Assembly: GCA_052148715.1 (NCBI GenBank)
Contig: JBKQHQ010000025.1
Location: forward strand, 1-49,948
DNA: 49,948 bases
Origin: JBKQHQ01 sp052148715
Lineage (GTDB): Bacteria; Pseudomonadota; Alphaproteobacteria; Rhizobiales; Xanthobacteraceae
Reading direction: 5' to 3'
The notes under the pieces were generated by a model. The model was given only the letters and a program-made list of their open reading frames with translations, was not told the origin of the DNA and searched no databases. Below, in pieces: positions 24,809 to 35,900 of this stretch (position 1 is its first letter; every line of letters starts with the position of its first letter). A program made the translations under genes and the position numbers.

Positions 24809-27800
24809 TCCGCCGCCCCGGCCGCGGCCAGCGGAGTCGGCGGCCGCCGCCCGGTCAGCCGCACCGCCAGCCGATCAAAGTACAGGTAGATGACCGGGGT
24901 CGTGAACAGGGTCAGCATCTGACTGACGATCAGGCCGCCGACGATCGCGACCCCCAGCGGATGGCGCAGCTCGGAGCCCGTGCCGGTCCCGAGCATCAGC
25001 GGCAGCGCGCCCAGGATCGCCGCCATCGTCGTCATCATGATCGGGCGGAAGCGCAGCAGACAGGCCTGATAGATGGCATCGCGCGGCGCGCGCCCCTCGA
25101 CCCGCTCGGCCTCGAGCGCAAAGTCGATCATCATGATCGCATTCTTCTTGACGATGCCGATCAGCAAGATGATGCCGATGATGGCGATGACGTCGAGATC
25201 GTAACCCAGAAGCATCAGAGTGAGCAGAGCGCCGATGCCCGCCGAGGGCAACGTCGAGAGAATGGTGATGGGGTGGACGAAGCTCTCATAGAGCACGCCC
25301 AGCACGATATACATCGTCGCCACCGCGGCAAGAATGAGGAACAGCTCATTGCTCAGTGAGGCTTGAAAGGCCGCCGCCGCCCCCTGAAAGGCGGTGACGA
25401 AACTGTCCGGAAGACCTACGTCCTTCTCGACGCGCTCGATCGCATCGACCGCCGCGCCGAGCGAATTGCCGGAGGCGACATTGAACGAGATCGTGGTCGC
25501 CGGGAATTGCCCGAAATGCGTGATCAGCAACGGACCAGGCCGCTGCTCGACATGCACGATCGCGGAGAGCGGCACCTGTGCGTTCGTCGTCGACGACGCC
25601 GACGGCAGGTAGATCGAGGACAGGCTGTCCACGGTGCTCTGCAGCGAGGGGTCGGCCTCCAGAATCACGCGATGCTGATTCGATTGCGTGTAGATGGTCG
25701 ACACGATGCGCTGGCCAAACGAGTCGTAAAGTGCGTTGTCGACGGTCGCCGGCGTTATGCCGAAGCGCGCGGCCGTTGCTCGGTCAATGACCAAGTCGAC
25801 CGCCAGTCCCTGCTGCTGCATGTCGCTCGCGACGTCGGTGATCTCGGGCAACTCGTTCAGCCGCTGCATCAACTTGGGTACCCAAGTTGCGAACTCCGTG
25901 GGATTGGCGTCCTCGAGGACGAAGTGATATTGTGAGCGGCTGACGCTGGCGTCGATGGTCAGATCCTGCACCGGCTGCATGTAAAGCCGTATGCTGGCGA
26001 CGCCTGAAACCTCCTGCTGCAGGCGGCGAACGATCTCGGCGGCGCTGAGGCTGCGCTGGTCGTGCGGCTTCAGGTTGATGAGGAACCTGCCGTTGTTCAG
26101 CGTCGCATTTTGGCCGTCGACGCCGATGAACGAGCTCAGGCTTTCGACATCCGGATCTTTCAGAACGGCCTCGGCCAACTGATTCTGCAGAACGGCCATG
26201 GCTGCATAAGAGACGCTTTGTGGCCCTTCCGAGATCCCTTGGATCATGCCGGTATCCTGCACCGGAAAGAACCCTTTGGGGATTTCGACATAAAGCAGCC
26301 CGGTCAGGCCGACCGTCAGGATCGCCACAAGGAGCGTGAGCGGCTGATGGTCAAGCACGACGTTCAGCGCGCGACCGTATTGCGAAATCATCCAATTGAA
26401 GGCACGCTCGGCCGTGAGGTCGAAGGAATTTCGCTCTGTCTCCGGCCGGTGCCGGATCAGCTTGGCGCACAGCATCGGCACGAGGGTAAGCGACACGATC
26501 GCCGAAATGACGATCGTGACCGCGAGCGTAATGGCAAATTCGTGAAAGAGGCGGCCTACCACGTCGCCCATGAAGAGCAGCGGTATCAAGACCGCGATCA
26601 GCGAGACGGTGAGCGAAATGATGGTGAAGCCGATTTGCTCGGAGCCCCGGAGCGCCGCCTCCAAAGGGCGCATGCCTTGCTCGACGAAGCGCGAGACGTT
26701 CTCGATCATGACGATCGCATCATCGACGACGAAACCGGTCGAGATCGTCAGCGCCATCAAAGATAGATTGTCGAGACTGAAGCCCAAGAGATACATGATG
26801 GCGAGCGTTCCGACGAGCGACAGCGGCACTGAAAGGCTCGGGATGATCGTCGCCGGCAGGGTGCGCAAGAACACAAAAATCACGAGCACGACGAGGACCA
26901 CGGCAAATCCCAGCTCGATCTCCACATCGTTGACCGAGGCGCGGATGGTGGTCGTGCGGTCGCTCAGCGGGGTGACCTCGACCGCGGCAGGCAGGGTCGC
27001 AATGATTTGCGGCAGCAGCGCCTGAATTCCGTTGACCACCTTGATGACGTTGGCCCCTGGCTGACGTTGGACGTTGAGGATGATGGCCGGGGTGGTGTCG
27101 GACCAGGCACCGAGCTTGGTGTTCTCGGGGCCGCTGACCGCGTGCGCGATGTCCGACAGCCTGACCGGGGCGCCATTGTGATACGCGACGACGATGCTGA
27201 GGTACTGCTGGGCGTTAGTCACCTGATCATTGGCATTGATGGTGGACGCCTGCGTTGGTCCGTCGAAAGTGCCTTTGGGCGTATTGACATTGGCGTTGCC
27301 CATGCTGGTGCGAATGTCGTCGATGTTCAGCCCATAGGCGGCAAGCGCTTGCGGGTTGACCTGGATGCGCACCGCCGGCCGTTGGCCGCCGCTGATGCTG
27401 ACGAGCCCAACGCCGGCCTGTTGGGAAATCTTCTGCGCGAGCCGCGTCTCGCTCAACTCTTCCAGGTCCGTCAACGCCATGCTCTTCGAGGTGACCGCAA
27501 GGGTCATAATCGGCGCGTCTGCCGGATTGACCTTGGCGTAAACCGGCGGCACCGGCAGATCGCTGGGCAGCAGATTGCCCGCCGCGTTGATCGCGGCTTG
27601 GACCTCTTGCTCGGCCACGTCGATGTTTAGATCGAGACTGAACTGCAGCGTGATAACCGAGGCCCCGGCCGAGCTTGCCGAGGTCATCTGGTTGAGACCG
27701 GGCATTTGGCCGAACTGCCGTTCAAGCGGCGCGGTAACCGAGGACGTCATCACTTCCGGGCTCGCGCCCGGATAGAAAGTCTGCACCTGGATCGTCGGAT

Positions 27801-27924
27801 AATCGACCTGCGGAAGCGTTGACAGGGGTAGGAAGGTGAACGCGACCGCGCCGGCCAGCATGATCGCAGCCATTAGCAGCGACGTTCCGACCGGCCGCAG
27901 GACGAAAGGCTCCGAAACGTTCAT
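24805..27924 (-). CDS. mdtB: RND efflux pump subunit, MdtB-like
   Basis: A 1039-residue RND transporter, standard length, that forms a heterotrimer with MdtC in known MdtABC systems. It resembles E. coli MdtB closely: MTSSVTAPLERQFGQMPGL, ASVITLQFSLDLNIDVAEQ and NLLPSDLPVPPVYAKVNP. Proton-relay residues are intact (GFVVDDAIVMIENV and GIVKKNAIMMIDFA). The ATG at 27924 begins MNVSEPFVLRPVGTS. It lies 45 bases after the adaptor gene and overlaps mdtC by 4 bases. No low-complexity insertion is present here, which makes the one in MdtC stand out. Confidence 0.94.
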   Translation of the reverse strand: MNVSEPFVLRPVGTSLLMAAIMLAGAVAFTFLPLSTLPQVDYPTIQVQTFYPGASPEVMTSSVTAPLERQFGQMPGLNQMTSASSAGASVITLQFSLDLNIDVAEQEVQAAINAAGNLLPSDLPVPPVYAKVNPADAPIMTLAVTSKSMALTDLEELSETRLAQKISQQAGVGLVSISGGQRPAVRIQVNPQALAAYGLNIDDIRTSMGNANVNTPKGTFDGPTQASTINANDQVTNAQQYLSIVVAYHNGAPVRLSDIAHAVSGPENTKLGAWSDTTPAIILNVQRQPGANVIKVVNGIQALLPQIIATLPAAVEVTPLSDRTTTIRASVNDVEIELGFAVVLVVLVIFVFLRTLPATIIPSLSVPLSLVGTLAIMYLLGFSLDNLSLMALTISTGFVVDDAIVMIENVSRFVEQGMRPLEAALRGSEQIGFTIISLTVSLIAVLIPLLFMGDVVGRLFHEFAITLAVTIVISAIVSLTLVPMLCAKLIRHRPETERNSFDLTAERAFNWMISQYGRALNVVLDHQPLTLLVAILTVGLTGLLYVEIPKGFFPVQDTGMIQGISEGPQSVSYAAMAVLQNQLAEAVLKDPDVESLSSFIGVDGQNATLNNGRFLINLKPHDQRSLSAAEIVRRLQQEVSGVASIRLYMQPVQDLTIDASVSRSQYHFVLEDANPTEFATWVPKLMQRLNELPEITDVASDMQQQGLAVDLVIDRATAARFGITPATVDNALYDSFGQRIVSTIYTQSNQHRVILEADPSLQSTVDSLSSIYLPSASSTTNAQVPLSAIVHVEQRPGPLLITHFGQFPATTISFNVASGNSLGAAVDAIERVEKDVGLPDSFVTAFQGAAAAFQASLSNELFLILAAVATMYIVLGVLYESFVHPITILSTLPSAGIGALLTLMLLGYDLDVIAIIGIILLIGIVKKNAIMMIDFALEAERVEGRAPRDAIYQACLLRFRPIMMTTMAAILGALPLMLGTGTGSELRHPLGVAIVGGLIVSQMLTLFTTPVIYLYFDRLAVRLTGRRPPTPLAAAGAAE

Positions 27925-27969
27925 CGAATCGTTTCCCGATTCGCCGCGTCGGGAGGCGACGCCCCCACC

Positions 27970-29295
27970 CTACTGGGCTCTCCGGCGACCGCGCGGATTC
28001 TGGGGATCGGCCGGATTCGAGCCTTGTCCGTCCGGCGCAGCCTGTGACGCCCCACCTGCTTTGCCGGGGATGGTCACGCGCGCCCCGTCGCGTAAGCGAT
28101 CAGCCCCGTCAACCACCACCTGGTCACCGGCGGAGAGGCCGGAATTGACGGCGACCATATCCCCGTCCGTTGGCCCGAGCGTGACCGACTGGACGGAGAC
28201 GGTACTATCGGCGTTGATCTTGTAGACGTAGGCGCCGGGCGCGCCACGCTGCACCGCCGCGGTCGGAGTGGTGACGACATCCTTCATCGTCCTGATCAGA
28301 AGCTGCACGTTGACGAACTGACTGGGAAACAGCTTCGGAAATAGCTTATCGTCCGAATTGTCGAACAGCGCACGCAGTTTTACCGTGCCAGTCGTGGGGT
28401 CGACCTCATTATCGAGCGTGGTCACCTGGCCGACCGCCAGCTGTTGGACGTTGGCGCGGTCGTAGGCCGTGACCTGAAGCGCCACCCCGTTCTTGAGCTG
28501 CGCCATTATTTCCGGCAAATTGTCCTCGGGCGTGAAAAAGATGACCGAGATCGGTTGCAGCTGCGTGATCATGACGATCCCGGTGGCGTCGCTCGTCTGC
28601 ACAAGGTTGCCGGCATCGACCAGACGCAGTCCCAGACGACCATCCACCGGCGAGACGATGTGGCAATAGGTAATGTTAAGTTTTTGCTGGTCGATCAGTG
28701 CCTTATCGTTGTTTACGGTCCCTTGCGCCTGCTGCACGACATAAATCTGATTCTCCGCCTGCTGCTTGGCAATCGAGTCCTGCTTGAGCAGCGTCGAGTA
28801 GCGCACCAGATCCGCCTTGGCCTGATCGAGCAGTCCTTGATCGTGCAGCAGCTGGCCCTCGTACTGCGCCTGCAAGTACTGATAGGGCCGCGGGTCGATC
28901 TGCGCCAGAAAATCGCCTTTCTTGACGATTTGGCCTTCCTTAAACGCCACCTCGGTAAGTGGTCCGTTGATTTGCGTATGCACCGTTACGGTGGCAAGGG
29001 GGGTGACCGTCCCCAAGGCATTGATGATGACCCGAATGTCGCCTTTGCCGATGGTCGCGACGCCGACCGGCTGTGGCGCGCCCTGGGCAGAGCGAGCGCT
29101 GCGCGGCGCCGGGGCGCGGGGCGAATGGAGCACCAAATACACGCCGTACACCAGGCCAACCGCAACGATCAGACCGAGGGCCAGCCGCACCCTGGGCCAC
29201 AGGCGGCTTTTGACCGGCGGCTTCGGACCGGTCGGAACGTATAGTTCCGGCTCGGCGCCGTGCTGGGGGTAGGTCCGGTTGGTGGTCTCGTCCAT
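27970..29295 (-). CDS. mdtA: Periplasmic adaptor (membrane fusion protein), MdtA-like
   Basis: A 441-residue adaptor that links the RND pump to an outer membrane channel. A single N-terminal membrane anchor is present (LALGLIVAVGLVYGVYLVL, about residues 37-55) after a proline-rich cytoplasmic start. The barrel-sandwich motif includes GPLTEVAFKEGQIVKKGDFLAQIDPRPYQ, typical of MdtA. An alpha-helical hairpin follows (about 145-205), then CHIVSPVDGRLGLRLVDAGNLV. The C-terminus is Gly/Pro-rich and basic (NPRGRRRAQ). It is the first gene of the mdtABC run, separated by 384 bases from the outer membrane factor gene upstream. Confidence 0.93.
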   Translation of the reverse strand: MDETTNRTYPQHGAEPELYVPTGPKPPVKSRLWPRVRLALGLIVAVGLVYGVYLVLHSPRAPAPRSARSAQGAPQPVGVATIGKGDIRVIINALGTVTPLATVTVHTQINGPLTEVAFKEGQIVKKGDFLAQIDPRPYQYLQAQYEGQLLHDQGLLDQAKADLVRYSTLLKQDSIAKQQAENQIYVVQQAQGTVNNDKALIDQQKLNITYCHIVSPVDGRLGLRLVDAGNLVQTSDATGIVMITQLQPISVIFFTPEDNLPEIMAQLKNGVALQVTAYDRANVQQLAVGQVTTLDNEVDPTTGTVKLRALFDNSDDKLFPKLFPSQFVNVQLLIRTMKDVVTTPTAAVQRGAPGAYVYKINADSTVSVQSVTLGPTDGDMVAVNSGLSAGDQVVVDGADRLRDGARVTIPGKAGGASQAAPDGQGSNPADPQNPRGRRRAQ

Positions 29296-29679
29296 AGTTC
29301 ACCAGGATACTGTGGGCGCAGGCCTCTTGCCTAATGAAAATTTCCTCATCCGCACGGCGTGGCAAGACCCGATCCCGCCGCGAATCAGAATTCCCCAAGT
29401 ATATTCGGCCCAACCGCACCACTTCCACAGCGTACCGACCCCATTGCCGCCGACACAACTTCACCTCATCCGAAGGTTCTCTGCAGAACCGAGCGTTTTC
29501 GCCCCCATCTCCAGATCAGCCCGGTAATCAACAGGTTACGCCGAGAGCGGGCCTATGCCGAGAGACAGTATCGTTGGCCTTTCCGCGGCCAGACCGCGGC
29601 ACATCGACCGGCCATGAAATCGTGGGCCGAAAGTCGAGCGATCGCGACCGCCAAGAACTGTTCAAATAAGACCGATTCT
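29296..29679. other. Gap between the outer membrane factor gene and mdtA
   Basis: No credible gene. Plus- and minus-strand frames here lack ribosome binding sites and family features. Two small inverted repeats are seen: CCGCGG-CCAGA-CCGCGG (29583-29599), about 80 bases past the end of the outer membrane factor gene, and GGTTCT-CTGC-AGAACC (29475-29490). Neither has a U-tract. The size of the gap suggests that mdtABC may have its own promoter, but no convincing -35/-10 pair was found. Confidence 0.4.
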
Positions 29680-31257
29680 CTACAGTTGGGGCAGTAACGA
29701 GAACGCCTCTTGCATCTCGGCCTGTGTCGGCAATAGCGACGTGTCCCAGAGTCCGCCCAGATCTTCGATCAGGGTGACGCTCGCGATGAAAAGATTCTGC
29801 TTATAGGTCAATGCCAATTGCTCGTCGGCAAGCAAGGTTGCTTGCGCGGTGACGACGGTGGTGAAGGCGACGATGCCAGCCTGGTATTGATTGAGGTACA
29901 CGTCAACGGCTTCGCGCGCCGCCTTTACGGCCTGCAACTGAACCTTGAGCGCCTGCGTAGACACACGTATAGCGGACAGCTCGTCCTCCACCCCCTGGAA
30001 GGCGATTAATACGGTTTGGCGATAATTGGCCACGCTCTCCCAATAGACCGCACGCGCGGCATCCAGATCGGCAGAGCGCAACCCACCATCGAACACCGTT
30101 TGCGCCGCCGCCGCGCCGAGCGACCAAACTTCATTGGCCACATTGAACGGAAGCGGCCGACTGCCGCTAAACCCGACCAGCCCGGACAAGCTGATGGTCG
30201 GATAGAAGGCAGCGACCGCGACGCCGATCAGTGCGTTCTGTTGCTGCATAGTGCGTTCGGCCGCCGCGATATCGGGGCGCCGCTCCAGCAACGAGGATGG
30301 GATGGTGACCGGAATATTCGGGATGGAGTTGGCGAGGGCGCGCCGCGCCAGCGTCAACTCGGCCGGCGGCTTGCCGATCAACATCGCGATCGCGTGCTCG
30401 AATTGCGCGCGCTGGACTTCGACATTGATAGCCATAGCCTGCACATTGAACAGCTGCGTCTCCGCCGCGATCACGTCGGCCCGCGTGACGATGCCGCCCG
30501 GTCCCCCGGCGGGGCAATGTCGGTCCTTTGTGAGGGTCGCGCCGGGGCAATATTGGTGCTCTGTGATCTCAAGGGTCCGTTTGTATTCCTTCGCGGTTTT
30601 GTCGAGCAGCATGCGCAGCGAATCGGCGGCCCGCAGGTTAAAATAGGCGATGGCGAGTTGGGCTTGCGCCGAAAGCTTGGCGTTGGCGAGGTCGGCCGCG
30701 CTTACCTGAGCGGCGGAGGTATTGGCCTCGATCTGACGGCGGATGCTGCCCCAGACGTCAAGGGTCCAGGCGGCGTTGGCCTGAGGGTTATAGGTGGTCG
30801 TTGTGGTGGCGACGCCACCGCCGCCAACCGCGGCGCCCGAATGGCTGCGGGTGACGCTGTAATTCGCCGTTACGGTCGGAAACAGCCCCGCTTGCGCCTC
30901 ACGAATAACCGCGCGGGCTTGCTCATAGGCCGCGGCCGAGGCGGCAACGGTCTGATTCGAAATCTCGATCTGCCGGGCGAGGCCATTGAGCGCCGTGTCC
31001 TTATAGATGGACCACCATGCGCCGCGCTCGACCGTGTCGCTCGGCGTCGCGACTTTCCAGCCCTTCAATTCCTTGAATTTCTCAGGAACCGGCGCCGGCG
31101 CGCGCGCATAGTCGGGACCGACGGTGCATGCGGCGAGTTCCAGGCTGACAGCTAAACCGAACAGGGCGAAACGGGATTTCGCCTGCGGCGCCGAACGAAG
31201 GCCGCCGCGAACCCCTCGCCGAATACGATCGATACCCCGACGCAACGCAGACACCAC
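29680..31257 (-). CDS. Outer membrane efflux lipoprotein, NodT/OprM family
   Basis: A 525-residue TolC-like outer membrane factor. A GTG at 31257 (with GGGGTGAA before it) gives an Arg-rich start, a hydrophobic segment and the lipobox LAAC with Cys44, then VGPDYARAPAPVP, typical of the NodT group. Two coiled-coil repeat domains follow, with LAIAYFNLRAAD in the first half and the NodT-like LPFNVANEVWSLGAAAAQTVFDGG and ANYRQTVLIAFQGVEDEL in the second. An insertion around residues 237-255 (YCPGATLTKDRHCPAGGPGG) adds a Cys pair (237 and 248) where many relatives have a short turn before TRADV. It is divergent from the adaptor at 31760 and upstream of mdtABC, so it could serve both pumps. Confidence 0.93.
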   Translation of the reverse strand: MVSALRRGIDRIRRGVRGGLRSAPQAKSRFALFGLAVSLELAACTVGPDYARAPAPVPEKFKELKGWKVATPSDTVERGAWWSIYKDTALNGLARQIEISNQTVAASAAAYEQARAVIREAQAGLFPTVTANYSVTRSHSGAAVGGGGVATTTTTYNPQANAAWTLDVWGSIRRQIEANTSAAQVSAADLANAKLSAQAQLAIAYFNLRAADSLRMLLDKTAKEYKRTLEITEHQYCPGATLTKDRHCPAGGPGGIVTRADVIAAETQLFNVQAMAINVEVQRAQFEHAIAMLIGKPPAELTLARRALANSIPNIPVTIPSSLLERRPDIAAAERTMQQQNALIGVAVAAFYPTISLSGLVGFSGSRPLPFNVANEVWSLGAAAAQTVFDGGLRSADLDAARAVYWESVANYRQTVLIAFQGVEDELSAIRVSTQALKVQLQAVKAAREAVDVYLNQYQAGIVAFTTVVTAQATLLADEQLALTYKQNLFIASVTLIEDLGGLWDTSLLPTQAEMQEAFSLLPQL

Positions 31258-31759
31258 TTCACCCCAAGTACGCGCGCGAGCGATACGGTCCTACTCCGCC
31301 GCCCGGCATCTGCCGTCCAGCACACCCATCACAGTTGCGCGCTACTTATCCCCACAATCCAGAACGGGGGGCACCATGCCCCACCCTTCCGGCAAGATCA
31401 ACACCGTTGCGGTATCAGATTGCCGCGCGATAGAGGCTTCCCACAGACGCCTCGCCGATAAGTGGAATCCCCTAGATGCGCCATCACGCTTCATTGACCA
31501 ACGGGCGATAATATTGTCACATCTTCCCCGTGCGCGACGCCCGCGCCGGACCATCTTCATTCCATGGGGCTAAGATGGCTCGGCGGGGTTTCTTGGCATG
31601 GAGGGCTCGGCCGACAAAGACCAGCCGAGCATTTAGTGCTGGAGCGCCGTGGCTCGCGATTTGGCGCGGATTAAACTTTCTTTAATGCCCCAGCAATGTT
31701 CACGATAGGTCGGGTGGGCACATTAACAGTGGGCCACAGAGTCCGATAGGTGAGGCAAT
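31258..31759. other. Divergent promoter region between two efflux units
   Basis: A 502-base gap between the outer membrane factor gene (minus) and the adaptor gene (plus). It should hold promoters for both. An inverted repeat GCTCGGC (31605-31611) / GCCGAGC (31624-31630) is present. The stretch from about 31670 to 31730 is AT-richer (TTAAACTTTCTTTAATG) and is a plausible promoter area. I see no regulator gene; TetR or MarR regulators are often found next to such pumps but none is in this window. No other gene is supported. Confidence 0.4.
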
Positions 31760-32977
31760 ATGGCCAACGGCACGAACAGACTTGGCGATCTTGGCGATCG
31801 ATCGGCGGGCGGACGCAAACGGCGTCTGTTTTGGCTCGCCTTCGCCGGCGCGCTCATGGTCGCCGTCGTGGCCGCAGGCGCCACCTGGCATCACATCTCG
31901 GCGCAGGCGCAGCAAAACGCCGCCAAGCGGCCACCGCCCACCCTGCCGGTCACGGTCGCCCGGGTCGAGCGTCGGGATGTTCCCGTCTACTTGGAGGCGC
32001 TCGGCACGGTGCTAGCGCTTAATACCGTTGCGATCCGCGCTCAGGTCGACGGCAAGTTGCAGTCGGTGAACTTCGTCGAAGGTCAGGAAGTGCATCGGGG
32101 CGACACCCTTGCCATCATCGATCCGCGGCCGTTCCAGGCGTCCCTTGACCAGGCGGTCGCCAAGAAGGCGCAGGACAAGGCTCAGTTGATCGCTGCCGAG
32201 AAAGACCTCACCCGCTTCAAGACGCTGGTGGTGAAGAGCTTCGAAACCCAGCAGAACGTCGATTTGCAACAGGCAAAAGTTGATGCGACCAAGGCGACGA
32301 TCGATGCCGACCAGGCCGCAATCGAGGGGGCGGAAACCCAGCTTAGCTATACCACGATCACCGCGCCGATCGACGGGAAGGTGGGATTTCGCCTCGTCGA
32401 CGCCGGCAACATCATCCACGCCAGCGACGTGACCCCCCTCACGGTCTTGACCCAGGTACGACCTTCCGTCGCCGTGTTCACGCTGCCGCAGAAGAACCTG
32501 ACCGACATCTACGACGCGACCTTGCGCGGGCCGGTGCAGGTGCTGGCCTTCGACCAGGACAATGTGCGGCAGCTCGCAACCGGGGTATTGTTGCTGATCG
32601 ATAACCAGATCGATCAGACGACGAGCACGATCCGCCTCAAGGCCCAATTTCCGAATGACGATAACCGGCTTTGGCCGGGCCAGTTCGTGCGGGTGCGAAT
32701 CTTGGCACAGACGAGCAAGGGCGCCCTGACCATGCCGACCGCTGCGGTGCAACGCGGTCCGCTCGGCCAATACACCTGGGTGGTCAAGGACGATGGCACC
32801 GTCGATCAGCGGCCGATCGAGACGACCATGATCAACACCGATCTCAGCATTGCGACCAAAGGCCTGTCCGGCGGCGAACGCGTCGTCATCAACGGGCAAT
32901 ACCGGCTACAGCCAGGAACGCGCGTCGACGCCACGTCGCCGGCCTCCGCCGATGCCGCGGACCGGACGCGTTCATGA
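31760..32977 (+). CDS. RND periplasmic adaptor (membrane fusion protein)
   Basis: A 405-residue adaptor of the MdtA/HlyD_D23 type. The ATG at 31760 is preceded by GGTGAGG at a good distance. A membrane anchor lies at about residues 23-40 (LFWLAFAGALMVAVVAAGA), then QNAAKRPPPTLPVTVARVERRDVPVYLEALGTV. The barrel-sandwich half-motif VNFVEGQEVHRGDTLAIIDPRPFQ and the second half TTITAPIDGKVGFRLVDAGNII flank a helical hairpin. The C-terminal domain contains PTAAVQRGPLGQYTWVV. It overlaps the next pump gene by ATGA. It is a paralogue of the mdtA-like gene at 27970. Confidence 0.93.
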   Translation: MANGTNRLGDLGDRSAGGRKRRLFWLAFAGALMVAVVAAGATWHHISAQAQQNAAKRPPPTLPVTVARVERRDVPVYLEALGTVLALNTVAIRAQVDGKLQSVNFVEGQEVHRGDTLAIIDPRPFQASLDQAVAKKAQDKAQLIAAEKDLTRFKTLVVKSFETQQNVDLQQAKVDATKATIDADQAAIEGAETQLSYTTITAPIDGKVGFRLVDAGNIIHASDVTPLTVLTQVRPSVAVFTLPQKNLTDIYDATLRGPVQVLAFDQDNVRQLATGVLLLIDNQIDQTTSTIRLKAQFPNDDNRLWPGQFVRVRILAQTSKGALTMPTAAVQRGPLGQYTWVVKDDGTVDQRPIETTMINTDLSIATKGLSGGERVVINGQYRLQPGTRVDATSPASADAADRTRS

Positions 32978-35900
32978 ATATATCCGAACCTTTCATCAGG
33001 CGCCCGATCGCCACGTCGTTGATCATGGGCGCCTTGGCGATGGTTGGCGTCGTGGCGTTTCCGCTGTTGCCGGTGGCCCCGCTGCCGCAGGTCGACTTTC
33101 CCACCATCCAGGTCACCGCTCAGCTCACCGGCGCCAGTCCCGAGAATATGGCGTCCGCCGTCTCGGCTCAGCTTGAGCGGCAATTCGGACAGATCCCCGG
33201 CGTCGCTCAGCTGACCTCGGTGAGCGTGCTCGGATCATCGAACATCACGCTGCAATTCGACCTCGACCGCAATATCGATGCGGCGGCCCAAGACGTGCAA
33301 GCAGCCATCACGGCCGCCGGGCGCTACCTGCCGCAGAATCTGACGGTGCCGCCCACCTACAGAAAGGTGAATCCCGCCGATTCACCGATCATGATTCTCG
33401 GCGCATACTCCGATACGTTGCCATTGTACACCGTGGATAACTTTGCCGACACCATAGTGGCACAACAGATCTCGCAGATCGCCGGTGTCGCTCAGGTCGT
33501 CATCGGCGGCGAGCAAAAGCCGGCCATCCGCGTGCAGACGGATCCCGCCAAGCTCGTCGCCCGCAATCTCACGCTCGAGGACGTCCGCACCGCGATCGTC
33601 AGCACCACGACGATCGCCGCCAAGGGGAGCATCAACGGCCCGCGGCAGAGCTTCACCATCGCGGCGAACGACCAACTGGACCGAGCGGCTCCCTACAACG
33701 ACGAGATCGTCGCCTACCGAAACGGCGCGCCGGTGCGAATCCGCGACGTGGGCCAAGCCATCGACGCGGCCCAGGACTTCACCATCGCGGCTTATCAGAA
33801 CACCAAGCCCGCCGTGATACTGATCGTGTTCAAGCAGCCTGGCGCCAATGTCATCCAGACGGTCGACGCCATCAAAGCGGCGATGCCGCGGTTCTACTCG
33901 GTGCTTCCGCCCGGCATGAAGATCGACACTATTCTCGATCGTACCGAGACCATCCGCGCCTCCGTGACCGACGTCGAGTTCACTTTGGCCCTGACCATCG
34001 GCCTGGTGGTGCTGGTCATTCTTCTGTTCCTGCGCAGCCTGCGGGCGACGCTGATCCCCGGGGTGGTTGTGCCGCTGTCGCTGTTGGGCGCTACCGCCAT
34101 CATGTATCTATCCGGGTACAGCCTCGATAATCTATCGCTGATGGCGATGACCATCGCGGTCGGCTTCGTCGTCGATGACGCTATCGTCGTGGTGGAGAAC
34201 ATCCACCGCCACCTCGAGGCGGGCACTTCGCCGATCAATGCCGCGCTCAAAGGGGCAAGCGAGATCGGCTTCACGGTGCTGTCGATCAGCATCTCGCTCG
34301 TCGCTGTGTTCATCCCGCTGTTGCTGATGAGCGGCATCATCGGCCGGCTCTTTCGCGAATTCGCGATGACTGTGACGTGGTGCATCGTCGTCTCCCTGAT
34401 CGTATCATTGACGCTGACGCCGATGATGTGCTCGCGCTTTCTGGTCCGCGAGGGTGAGCAGCACGGGCGCCTCTATCGCATCGTCGAGCGCGGATTCGAG
34501 GCGATGATCGACTTCTACCGGCGCACGCTCGACATCGCGCTGCGGCACCAGCCGCTCACCCTGTTCATATTCTTTGCGACGATGGTGGCTACCGGCGTCA
34601 TGTTTGTCACGGTGCCGAAAGGTTTTTTTCCCACCCAAGACGTAGGCATCATATCCGGGGTCTCAGAGGCGGCTGAGGATGTCTCGCCGTTCGAGATGAA
34701 GCGCCTACAGCTCGAGCTTGCCAAGATCATCGAGCAAGATCCCGACATTGGCTCCTTCGCTTCGTTCTTCGGCAGCGGCTACGGAAACCCCTTGAATACC
34801 GGCCGCTTCTATATCGGCCTCAAGCCGCGCGACGAACGCTCGGCAACAGCCATGGACATCATCAATCGCTTGCGCCCGAAGCTTGCACGCGTCAAGGGCG
34901 TGATCGTCTTTCTGCAGCCGGCCCAAGACATCACCGTCGGCGGACGCATAGCGCGCGGCCTCTACCAATACACGCTGCAGGACGCCAATATCGACGAGCT
35001 CAACAGCTGGACGCCGCGCTTGCTCGAAAGGCTGAAGCCTTTACCCGAATTGGCCGACGTGACGAGCGATCTGGCGACGAACGCCCCGCTGATGACGGTG
35101 AGCATCAATCGCGACGCCGCCGAGCGGTTCGGCATCCAGGCGCAAGCTATTGACGACACGCTCAACGACGCGTTCGGGCAGCGGCAGGTCACCCAGTATT
35201 ACACGCAAACCAATGCATACTTCGTGGTCCTCGAAGTGCTGCCTGGCTTGCAGGCCGACCCGTCGACGCTCAACCTCCTGTACGTCAAATCGCCGCTCAC
35301 CGGCCAGCTGGTGCCGCTATCGACCTTGGTGAACGTGGATACCAACAAGGTCGGATCGCTGGCGATCTCGCATCAAGGCCAGTTCCCGGCCGCGACCATC
35401 ACCTTCAACTTGCGGCCGGGCGTTGCCCTGGGCCAGGCAGTCGATGCGATCAATCGCGCCGCCGTGGATATCGGCATGCCGGGAAGCGTCCTCGGAAGCT
35501 TCCAAGGCAACGCGCAGGCGTTTCAGGCCTCGCTGTCGAGCGAGCCCTACTTGATCGCCGCAGCCCTGTTGGTCATCTATGTGATCCTCGGCGTGCTCTA
35601 TGAAAGCTATATTCACCCGCTGACGATCCTGTCGACATTACCGTCCGCCGGTGTAGGCGCCCTGCTGGCCTTGTGGGCCGGTGGATACGACCTCTCGGTG
35701 ATCGGGATCATCGCCATCATCCTTTTGATCGGCATCGTCAAGAAAAACGGAATCATGCTCGTCGACTTCGCCATCACGCGCGAGCGCGAGGGCCTATCCC
35801 CCGAGCAGGCGGTCCGAGAAGCCTGCCTGCTTCGCTTCCGTCCGATCCTGATGACCACCATGGCGGCGCTGCTGGGTGGCGTGCCGCTCATGCTGGGAAC

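Noticed and set aside
31124..31573. 149-codon plus-strand frame in the efflux intergenic region
   Set aside because: It overlaps the start of the outer membrane factor gene, has no family and no good start signal.
32671..32973. Upstream extension of the plus-strand RND pump
   Set aside because: This part lies inside the adaptor gene and has no RND character; the ATGA overlap at 32974 gives the conserved N-terminus.
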